The position numbers and the translations under genes are program-made. Positions 1 through 4,437 of a stretch of DNA of 6,549 nucleotides are shown here, one piece after another (the stretch's first letter is position 1; each line of letters begins with the position of its first letter). The stretch is from Nitrospirota bacterium. Lineage in GTDB: Bacteria; Nitrospirota; Thermodesulfovibrionia; Thermodesulfovibrionales; Magnetobacteriaceae. The DNA is taken from contig JADFXZ010000123.1 of assembly GCA_015233265.1 (NCBI GenBank), positions 1 to 6,549 on the forward strand, written 5' to 3'. Below the pieces are notes generated by a model. That model did no database searches and was not told the DNA's origin. It saw only the letters and a program-made list of their open reading frames with translations.

Positions 1-47
1 GTTACGTCCTTTCTACCCTTCCTTACCAGCTGTGCTATTGTTGGCAA
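1..47 (-). CDS. rpsL: 30S ribosomal protein S12, N-terminal fragment (runs off left edge)
   Basis: Reading leftward from a TTG at 47-45, the frame gives MPTIAQLVRKGRKDV before the window ends. This is the characteristic N-terminus of bacterial S12 (usual form MPTINQLVRKGR), the small-subunit protein at the decoding centre. Only 15 codons plus two bases are visible. The TTG start is chosen because MPTI is the conserved S12 beginning, no ATG or GTG lies in frame before an upstream TGA, and a GGAGGG Shine-Dalgarno sits at 56-51. The gap from GGAGG to the TTG is 4 nt, slightly short. S12 usually heads the rpsL-rpsG-fusA-tuf operon. The gene on the other side here is not rpoC, so the operon starts independently from the promoter at 139-167. 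Confidence 0.9.
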   Translation of the reverse strand, partial: MPTIAQLVRKGRKDV

Positions 48-138
48 TATCCCTCCACAATCTTTTGTAAATCACCATCTTTTTTGGCAACATGGGCTTT
101 CCAACCCTTCTATCACCTACCTACCTTCAAAGATATGA

Positions 139-167
139 ATACTACCACAACCATTTTCTTTTGTCAA
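139..167 (-). promoter_or_regulatory. sigma70 promoter for rpsL with A/T-rich upstream element
   Basis: On the minus strand, TTGACA at 167-162 and TAGTAT at 144-139 are separated by exactly 17 nt, which is near-consensus. The bases immediately upstream of the -35 (about 168-202) are very A/T rich, with A/T runs like an UP element, as expected for a strong ribosomal-protein promoter. The expected transcript start is near 132, giving a leader of about 85 nt before the TTG start. This rests on sequence match only. Confidence 0.75.
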
Positions 168-251
168 CAAGAAAATCATATAATTAAAGAAAAAAATATT
201 TAGGCAGCAGCTTCCATAGATGATTCAGCCGGTGGGCGTCAAAGATGAGTG

Positions 252-281
252 TTGACATGAATAAATTGAGAGGTTTATAAT
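252..281 (+). promoter_or_regulatory. consensus sigma70 promoter for the DUF5618 gene
   Basis: TTGACA at 252-257 and TATAAT at 276-281 both match consensus exactly, with an 18-nt spacer. The expected start is near 288, so the leader is only about 15 nt and begins right at the Shine-Dalgarno (GGAGA, 289-293, 9 nt before the ATG). It is divergent from the rpsL promoter; the two -35 boxes are 84 bp apart. Confidence 0.8.
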
Positions 282-302
282 TAGGCATGGAGATAATCAA
301 AA

Positions 303-698
303 ATGGCTAAGTCTCATCCAGAAGGTGAAGCATTCCGCTACATGGAAAACGCCAAGGGGCTGTTGAAAGCCGCATCCATTGAAGATGATTTTTATATTGA
401 CAAGAAACCTGTTCGCGAAGCATTTGGGACGGCCTACCTTGCCATACTGGAGGCAATTAACGAAGCGCTGATAAAGCGTGGCTTCACAGAAAAACAACTA
501 CCGAAATCAGTGGACGGCTATAGAGCTGCTCTGCAGAAACACCTGTCCATTCACAATGGTAAACTTTTGAGAGAGTTCGGCAATCTCTATGACAGCCTTC
601 ATATTGCCGGTTATTATCGGGGACTGCTTAGAAATGTGAACGTTGTCAAAGAAGAGTTAAAAAGCGCCGATAGATTCATTAAGAGGCTATTGCATTGA
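303..698 (+). CDS. DUF5618 family protein
   Basis: This is a 131-residue, mostly helical soluble protein of unknown function. It resembles the DUF5618 family: an N-terminal EAxRYxxNAK-like segment (residues 9-18, EAFRYMENAK), a YxDKKxVR-like segment (YIDKKPVREAF, 31-41), a central DGYRAAL (71-77), and NGKLLREFGNLYDSLHIAGYYRGL (85-108). The length is normal for the family and nothing looks broken. The short all-helical build with an R-x6-H at the extreme C-terminus (RFIKRLLH) is loosely reminiscent of HEPN proteins. That link is inference and no catalytic role should be assumed. ATG 303 is supported by GGAGA 9 nt upstream and a perfect promoter just before it. No nucleotidyltransferase or other obvious partner is adjacent; the next gene starts 84 bp downstream on the same strand. 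Confidence 0.8.
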   Translation: MAKSHPEGEAFRYMENAKGLLKAASIEDDFYIDKKPVREAFGTAYLAILEAINEALIKRGFTEKQLPKSVDGYRAALQKHLSIHNGKLLREFGNLYDSLHIAGYYRGLLRNVNVVKEELKSADRFIKRLLH

Positions 699-748
699 CG
701 CCCAGTCTTCTGTTTTCTATCTGGGTTTAGGCTCATGAAACTGCAGAA

Positions 749-780
749 GGAGTTTATGCCGTGGTGAACTGGAGTTTATG
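749..780 (+). repeat. duplicated ribosome-binding-site segment before the TauE/SafE gene
   Basis: The 10-mer GGAGTTTATG occurs at 749-758 and again at 771-780, each followed two bases later by GTGG. The second copy supplies the Shine-Dalgarno (GGAG 771-774, 8 nt from GTG 783) of the transporter gene. The first copy has an even better AAGGAG (747-752) but leads only to frames that stop within a few codons. Confidence 0.6.
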
Positions 781-782
781 AA

Positions 783-1679
783 GTGGATTTCCTAAACATA
801 ACATTTGCCGCGTCAGGCGTTACGACATCTCTTTTAATCCCACCTGTTTTTGCCTTTGTCATATCGTTTTTTTGCTCGATGGGCGGGGTCAGCGGCGCGG
901 TTCTCATTCTGCCGTTTCAGGTGAGCTATCTTCACTTTACCGCACCTGCCGTAAATTCCACAAATCTGCTCTTTAATGTTGTAGGAATCCCTGGCGGCGT
1001 CTATCGATATATCAAAGAGGGCAAGATGGTCTGGCCCCTCACATGGATAATAATAATCGGCACTATACCCGGGGTCTTCATAGGCTACTATCTGAGAGTA
1101 AAGTACCTGCCGGAGCCGGGGCGCTTCAAGCTGTTTATTGCTGCCGTGCTTTTTTATATCGGAACGCGGCTCTTTATGGGGGGCTTAAAAGCCGGCTCAG
1201 CCGCTAAGCCTGCTTCAATCACAGGCCCCTTTGTCATATCAAACGCCTCTATGACGCTGCGGCGTGTGTCGTATGATTTTAGGGGCGAGACACTGCACTT
1301 TAACACCATCTCCATGTTTACGCTGGCCTTTATTGTGGGCATCATCGGGGGAACATACGGGATAGGCGGCGGGGCTATCATTGCCCCGTTTTGTGTGACT
1401 TTATTTAAACTGCCTGTATACACGGTTGCCGGGCCTGCCCTGATGGGGACATTTATTACATCAATATTTGGGGTTTTATTCTATGCCCTTATCCCTGTAA
1501 ACGGTGCGGCTGCCCCGCCGGACTGGCCATTAGGGCTGCTCTTTGGAGTGGGCGGCTTTGCTGGCATGTACTTAGGGGCGCGGGTGCAAAAACACATGCC
1601 GGAGAGGGCTATTAAGCTTATTCTCTGCGGCATATTTTTTATTATTGCCATCAGGTACGCATGGCAGTACTTTTCTTAA
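783..1679 (+). CDS. TauE/SafE family membrane transporter (putative sulfite/anion exporter)
   Basis: This is a 298-residue polytopic inner-membrane protein with the duplicated architecture of TauE/SafE permeases. Each half carries a glycine-rich signature: GGVSGAVLILPFQ (34-46) and GGTYGIGGGAIIAPF (189-203), each followed by a helix with P-A-x-N/G-T spacing. Hydrophobic segments lie around 15-45, 62-75, 84-103, 116-133, 176-207, 217-237, 247-266 and 277-292, about eight spans. The family exports sulfite, sulfoacetate or other small organosulfur anions. The substrate here cannot be read from the sequence, and no sulfur-metabolism gene is nearby. A polar central linker of about 40 residues (137-175) makes it somewhat longer than compact members. 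The GTG start at 783 is the first start codon after an in-frame TGA (765-767) and has GGAG 8 nt upstream; the nearby ATG at 778 is out of frame and stops after five codons. No own promoter is evident, so cotranscription with the DUF5618 gene is possible. Confidence 0.9.
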   Translation: MDFLNITFAASGVTTSLLIPPVFAFVISFFCSMGGVSGAVLILPFQVSYLHFTAPAVNSTNLLFNVVGIPGGVYRYIKEGKMVWPLTWIIIIGTIPGVFIGYYLRVKYLPEPGRFKLFIAAVLFYIGTRLFMGGLKAGSAAKPASITGPFVISNASMTLRRVSYDFRGETLHFNTISMFTLAFIVGIIGGTYGIGGGAIIAPFCVTLFKLPVYTVAGPALMGTFITSIFGVLFYALIPVNGAAAPPDWPLGLLFGVGGFAGMYLGARVQKHMPERAIKLILCGIFFIIAIRYAWQYFS

Positions 1680-1686
1680 ACAAACC

Positions 1687-2172
1687 TCAGGCGGTCTTCC
1701 CCAGTTCAAACGCCTCGTGCAGTTCCCGCTGAGCCAGTTCGCTGTACTTGCCTTCGATGACGCAGGAGATTTTTATCTCAGACGTGCCTATCATCAGTAT
1801 ATTTATATTGTTGTCAGAAAGGGTTTGAAACATCTTTGCGGCAGATCCGGAGTGCGTCCTCATTCCCACGCCAACAATGGATATCTTTGCGATGTCGTCT
1901 TTCATGATAACTGTCCTGGCGCCGAGTGAGTCCGCCACAGATTTTGTTATCTCAAGCGCGCTCCTAGAGTCTGTCTTAGGAACTGTGAACGATATATCGG
2001 CAAAGCGGCCATCAGCGCTGACGTTTTGAATTATCATATCCACTACGATGCCCTTGTCCGCAACGGCCTTAAAGATAATTGCCGCGATGCCGGGTTTATC
2101 AGGCACACCCAGCGCCGTAAGTTTTACCTGATTCTTGTCGCAGGCAATCCCTGAGACTAATACGTTTTCCAT
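1687..2172 (-). CDS. lysC: aspartate kinase beta chain from internal in-frame start (predicted)
   Basis: Inside the kinase frame, codon 251 is an ATG (2172-2170) preceded by a full AAGGAGG (2187-2181) at 8-nt spacing. This is a far better ribosome site than the one at the gene's own start. Translation from it would give 161 residues beginning MENVLVSG, containing both ACT domains and no kinase domain. In Bacillus subtilis aspartokinase II and Corynebacterium glutamicum LysC, the regulatory beta subunit is made from the same in-frame internal start just before the first ACT domain, giving an alpha2-beta2 enzyme. The homologous position and the strong Shine-Dalgarno make the same arrangement likely here. 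The protein product itself is inferred. Confidence 0.75.
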   Translation of the reverse strand: MENVLVSGIACDKNQVKLTALGVPDKPGIAAIIFKAVADKGIVVDMIIQNVSADGRFADISFTVPKTDSRSALEITKSVADSLGARTVIMKDDIAKISIVGVGMRTHSGSAAKMFQTLSDNNINILMIGTSEIKISCVIEGKYSELAQRELHEAFELGKTA

Positions 2173-2922
2173 ATCTGTGTCCTCCTTCGTAACAAGTGTA
2201 CCCTGCTCCGTGCTGAAACTTGAGCGCACGACAAGCGGCACCTCGTACTTGCTTGCAAACTCAACGGAGCGGCTCTGCAGCACCTTAGCCCCGAGGCTTG
2301 CCAGTTCAAGCATCTCATCGTAGCAAATTCTATCGAGCTTTCGGGCGTTTTTCACCACATTGGGGTCTGCCGTATAGACGCCGTCCACATCTGTGTATAT
2401 CTCACATAGGTCGGCCTTCAGTGCTGCGGCAACTGCCACGGCGGTCAGGTCTGAGCCGCCCCTGCCAAGTGTGGTAACGTCTGAGTAGTCCCCGGTTACT
2501 CCCTGAAACCCGGCAATTACGGCAATCATGCCAGCCTTAAGGGCCAGTTGTACGCGCTCTGCCTTGACGTGTTCTATTTTAGCCTTCGTGTGCATGGAGT
2601 CGGTGATGATCCCCACCTGCCGTCCGGTTAATGACACGGCGCGCTGCCCAAGGGCCTCGATGGCCATCGCGGTCAAGGCGGCGCTTACTCGTTCGCCACT
2701 TGACAGCAGCATATCAAGCTCACGCTCCGGCGGGGCGTCGTGCATCTCCGTGGCCATTCGAATCAGCCTATCTGTCTCGCCAGCCATTGCCGAGACGACA
2801 AGCACGACGGAGTTGCCTTCCCTTTTTGTATTGACAGCCCGTTGGGCCACGGCCATAATCCTCTCTTTGGTGCCAACGGAGGTGCCTCCATATTTCTGAA
2901 CTATAAGCATAGTTGCGGTCAT
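1687..2922 (-). CDS. lysC: aspartate kinase, alpha chain, with two C-terminal ACT domains
   Basis: Aspartate kinase phosphorylates L-aspartate to aspartyl-4-phosphate, the first step toward lysine, threonine, methionine and diaminopimelate. The 411 residues match the usual length (about 405-415) of the Bacillus LysC / Corynebacterium type. The catalytic amino-acid-kinase domain covers about 5-235, with KYGGTSVG (10-17), VVSAMAGETD (42-51), SSGERVSAAL (74-83), LGRGGSDLTA (152-161) and YTDVDGVYTADP (176-187). Two ACT domains follow at about 265-340 and 345-411. The first holds the feedback-site region MIIQNVSADGRFADISFTV (296-314). The start is ambiguous: ATG 2922 lies only 1 nt after GGAGG, whereas ATG 2910 (giving MLIVQKYGG, closer to the family norm) is 13 nt after it. 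The gene is convergent with the TauE/SafE gene, with 7 bp between stops, so any terminator must overlap coding sequence. No hom, asd or dapA is adjacent. Confidence 0.97.
   Translation of the reverse strand: MTATMLIVQKYGGTSVGTKERIMAVAQRAVNTKREGNSVVLVVSAMAGETDRLIRMATEMHDAPPERELDMLLSSGERVSAALTAMAIEALGQRAVSLTGRQVGIITDSMHTKAKIEHVKAERVQLALKAGMIAVIAGFQGVTGDYSDVTTLGRGGSDLTAVAVAAALKADLCEIYTDVDGVYTADPNVVKNARKLDRICYDEMLELASLGAKVLQSRSVEFASKYEVPLVVRSSFSTEQGTLVTKEDTDMENVLVSGIACDKNQVKLTALGVPDKPGIAAIIFKAVADKGIVVDMIIQNVSADGRFADISFTVPKTDSRSALEITKSVADSLGARTVIMKDDIAKISIVGVGMRTHSGSAAKMFQTLSDNNINILMIGTSEIKISCVIEGKYSELAQRELHEAFELGKTA
2181..2187 (-). promoter_or_regulatory. internal Shine-Dalgarno (AAGGAGG) for the aspartate kinase beta chain
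   Basis: A seven-base match to the anti-Shine-Dalgarno sits inside the lysC coding region, 8 nt before the in-frame ATG at 2172. The codons carrying it (within T-K-E-D, about 245-248) lie in the linker between kinase and ACT domains, where residue choice is loose, so the site was probably kept for translation initiation. Confidence 0.75.
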
Positions 2923-2940
2923 GCCTCCAATCGAATCATA

Positions 2941-2961
2941 TTTACTAAGGGCATTAGTAAA
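2941..2961. promoter_or_regulatory. perfect inverted repeat upstream of lysC, candidate operator
   Basis: TTTACTAA (2941-2948) and TTAGTAAA (2954-2961) are exact reverse complements around a 5-nt centre. The repeat ends 18 bp before ATG 2922. On the minus strand it directly abuts a possible -10 (TATGAT, 2940-2935), so it would occupy the spacer and -35 region, a typical repressor position. The only -35-like match is TTTACT at a short 15-nt spacing, so the promoter itself is weakly supported. An alternative -10 is TATAGA at 2987-2982, which would put the repeat in the leader as a hairpin. There is no T-run after it on either strand, so it is not a terminator. Confidence 0.45.
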
Positions 2962-3117
2962 GCATAAAGTGGGCGAAAAAATCTATATCGGCGACGGCTC
3001 AGATTGACGGGTGATACAACGGCCTATGACTAAAGCCTGAGGCAGAAAGAGCTGACAATGCATGATTAGACGCAAATTAATCCTCGACAAATCCATATAG
3101 AGGCTGCAACGCTGATT

Positions 3118-3387
3118 CTATTTTTTAGATTCTATTTTTTCGGCGAGGAATATCTTAATAAGTGATTGATAAGGAACATCTTTTTCATTTGCCAGCATTT
3201 TGAGTTGCGCTATAAGCATTTCAGGCAATCTTATAGAAATAGATCTCACAGAAGGTTTCAGATTTGGGAAAATAGCCGCTTCTGCCTTATCATAATTAAA
3301 ATATTCTGACGTATCGTGGTCAGCCCAGAACTCTCTTTCCTCGTCTTCTGATTTAAAAACCGGTATCTCTTTTAATTTGCTCTTCAT
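3118..3387 (-). CDS. CopG/BrnA-type antitoxin of the BrnT system
   Basis: The 89-residue protein matches the CopG_antitoxin family that pairs with BrnT toxins. Its N-terminal part has IPVFKSEDEEREFWADHDTSEYF (8-30), the toxin-contacting type of segment with the typical E-E-R-E-F-W core. Its C-terminal half has SISIRLPEMLIAQLKMLANEKDVPYQSLIKIFLAEKI (49-85), a ribbon-helix-helix DNA-binding domain. In this family the antitoxin binds and neutralises the toxin, and the complex represses the operon promoter. The ATG at 3387 is preceded by AGGAG about 10 nt upstream, inside the toxin gene. The antitoxin start overlaps the toxin's end by 35 nt, in a different frame, so the two are translationally linked. 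The gene is second in the operon, as usual for brnTA. Confidence 0.9.
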   Translation of the reverse strand: MKSKLKEIPVFKSEDEEREFWADHDTSEYFNYDKAEAAIFPNLKPSVRSISIRLPEMLIAQLKMLANEKDVPYQSLIKIFLAEKIESKK

Positions 3388-3667
3388 AGATGTTCCGCTC
3401 CTTCCTGTTCATATCCCTTGCCGATATGATTCTTATCCTCTTAGCGCGAATTGTGAATACTACAGCAAGCCCTCTGTTTCCTGCCGTTCTACCTAAGACA
3501 GCATATCTGCTTTCCCTCTCTGAATGAATAGTATCATGTTTACCAACTAACGGTCGATGAAAGAATACCTCCTCACATTCAAACCAGTGAACCTCATGTT
3601 TTGACCAATTCTTGTCTTTATTTCCAGAATCCCAGTCAAAGCCTTCTACCCCTGCAAAACTAACCAT
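3353..3667 (-). CDS. brnT: BrnT family toxin (predicted ribonuclease)
   Basis: BrnT toxins are small RelE-fold ribonucleases that block translation when freed from their antitoxin. The 104 residues counted from ATG 3667 show the family landmarks in order: FDWDSGNKDKNWSKHEV (10-26), FECEEVFF (29-36), an E-R-E-S-RYAVLGRT segment (50-61), the strand LAVVFTIRAKRIRIISAR (67-84) and a final RKERNIYEE (88-96). The conserved arginines and RIISAR motif are intact, so it looks functional. The frame also has an ATG at 3679, giving 108 residues, but that codon lies inside the -10 box TATAAT (3683-3678) and would not be transcribed from this promoter. I therefore prefer 3667. No Shine-Dalgarno precedes either, and the expected transcript start is only about 4 nt from ATG 3667, so translation may be leaderless. 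It is first in the operon. Confidence 0.9.
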   Translation of the reverse strand: MVSFAGVEGFDWDSGNKDKNWSKHEVHWFECEEVFFHRPLVGKHDTIHSERESRYAVLGRTAGNRGLAVVFTIRAKRIRIISARDMNRKERNIYEEQIKRDTGF

Positions 3668-3687
3668 GTATATTACCATTATATACA
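3667..3687. promoter_or_regulatory. palindromic candidate operator over the brnT promoter and start codon
   Basis: TGTATAT (3667-3673) and ATATACA (3681-3687) are exact reverse complements around a 7-nt centre. The palindrome covers the -10 box and the expected transcription start, and its left end shares its first base with the toxin's ATG (3667-3665). BrnA-type ribbon-helix-helix antitoxins repress their own operon, so this is the natural binding site. The assignment to the antitoxin is inference from position and symmetry. Confidence 0.6.
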
Positions 3688-3707
3688 GCAGTGAGGTTGT
3701 TTGTCAA
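3678..3707 (-). promoter_or_regulatory. consensus sigma70 promoter of the brnT-antitoxin operon
   Basis: On the minus strand TTGACA (3707-3702) and TATAAT (3683-3678) both match consensus exactly with an 18-nt spacer. The overlapping TATATA at 3685-3680 would give a 16-nt spacer. The expected start is near 3671, just before the toxin ATG at 3667. Confidence 0.8.
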
Positions 3708-3830
3708 CGCCCGGCCCGCGAATTATTTGTTTGGGGGGCTGCCGTAATAGTTCTTGATAAATAGCGCGGTTTGAATTGCATGGACACAATACTTACTTTT
3801 TGATTGATAATAAATTGGTGTTTTCACTTC

Positions 3831-3860
3831 TCGACAAAACACTACAACAGCTGATATAAT
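3831..3860 (+). promoter_or_regulatory. extended -10 sigma70 promoter for the Uma2 gene, giving a leaderless transcript
   Basis: TCGACA (3831-3836, 5 of 6 to consensus) and TATAAT (3855-3860, exact) are 18 nt apart, and TGA just before the -10 (3852-3854) forms an extended -10. The predicted start is at about 3867, the A of the gene's ATG. There is no Shine-Dalgarno in the six intervening bases. Confidence 0.7.
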
Positions 3861-3866
3861 ATATTC

Positions 3867-4388
3867 ATGAACGGCACGATTGAACAGGATTTTGATCTTA
3901 CACAGATTATCAACGGAGAGGAAGTTGTGACGCCAAGCCCTTTGTGGGTACATCAGGAAATCAGTGCTAATCTATTTAGAAAAATTGACAGCCATGCAGA
4001 ACAAAGAGGGCTAGGACGAGTTTATTTCTCTCCGCTTGATGTGATATTTGAAGACGGCACGAACCGTTTTCAGCCTGATTTACTATTTATTCGCAGAGAA
4101 AACAGACCTGCCGTTATCACAGACTGGGTACGCATCGTACCCAATATGGTATGTGAAATTGTCTCAACGGGGACATTCCGCCGAGATACTGACATAAAAC
4201 GCGCCATTTACGAAAAATACCGTGTGCCGGAGTATTGGATTGTCATTCCTGAATATAGAACCATCGAGATATTTACTATAGACGGCGATAAGTATAAGAT
4301 GTTTTCATATGCCGAAGGCCACGGTAGTATTACTTCTAATGTCATCGACGGTCTTCATATTAATATCGCTGATATATTCGTTGAGTAA
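3867..4388 (+). CDS. Uma2 family PD-(D/E)XK endonuclease-like protein
   Basis: This 173-residue protein has the Uma2 (formerly DUF820) layout. It begins with an INGEEVVTPSPLWVHQEIS segment (15-33) like the family's G-E-x-x-x-S-P-x-x-x-H-x-x-I start. Then come FQPDLLFI (68-75) with the catalytic-type Asp71, MVCEIVSTGT (94-103) with Glu97, and RRDTDIKRAIYEKYRVPEYWIVIPEYRTIEIF (105-136) with Lys111 and the diagnostic VPEYWIV. The D, E and K positions of the restriction-endonuclease fold are therefore present. The usual S-P-S-T is S-T-G-T and the usual V-D-P is V-I-P, mild departures. The length is normal (about 170-200). The biological role of Uma2 proteins is poorly defined, although they are abundant in mobile and accessory regions. 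ATG 3867 is where the promoter places the transcript 5' end. The gene is divergent from brnT with about 199 bp between starts, and convergent with lptG. Confidence 0.88.
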   Translation: MNGTIEQDFDLTQIINGEEVVTPSPLWVHQEISANLFRKIDSHAEQRGLGRVYFSPLDVIFEDGTNRFQPDLLFIRRENRPAVITDWVRIVPNMVCEIVSTGTFRRDTDIKRAIYEKYRVPEYWIVIPEYRTIEIFTIDGDKYKMFSYAEGHGSITSNVIDGLHINIADIFVE

Positions 4389-4407
4389 TCTGCTTTAATT
4401 ATTTTAG

Positions 4408-4430
4408 AAATAGTAATTGTAGGGCTATTT
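4408..4430. terminator. weak A/T-rich hairpin between the Uma2 gene and lptG
   Basis: AAATAG (4408-4413) and CTATTT (4425-4430) can pair around an 11-nt loop in the 49-bp gap where the two genes converge. The stem is short and A/T rich. It is the only hairpin I see there and could act on both strands, but support is weak. Confidence 0.25.
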
Positions 4431-4437
4431 TGGCATT

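Noticed and set aside
13..93. 26-codon leader ORF on the minus strand overlapping the rpsL start out of frame
   Set aside because: No good Shine-Dalgarno before its ATG and no attenuator-like hairpin or codon run, so probably chance.
701..725. CCCAG...CTGGG hairpin after the DUF5618 gene as a terminator
   Set aside because: Only a 5-bp stem with a 15-nt loop and no proper T-run.
1154..1423. 89-codon minus-strand frame inside the TauE/SafE gene
   Set aside because: Antisense shadow with proline/methionine-rich translation and no ribosome site.
2528..2899. Long open frame on the plus strand antisense to aspartate kinase
   Set aside because: Serine/arginine-rich, low-complexity translation typical of the reverse complement of a real gene; the kinase on the other strand is certain.
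2923..3117. Lysine riboswitch upstream of lysC
   Set aside because: The gap is about the right size, but I find no recognisable riboswitch core or terminator stem with a T-run before the gene; only the 8-bp inverted repeat stands out.
3743..3857. Possible gene remnant on either strand in the brnT/Uma2 divergent gap
   Set aside because: A plus-strand stretch reads open for about 30 codons but has no supported start and no recognisable similarity; promoter elements explain the ends of the region.
3723..3953. 76-codon open frame on the minus strand between brnT and the Uma2 gene
   Set aside because: It overlaps the Uma2 start and its promoter in antisense, has no ribosome site, and its translation matches no family I recognise.
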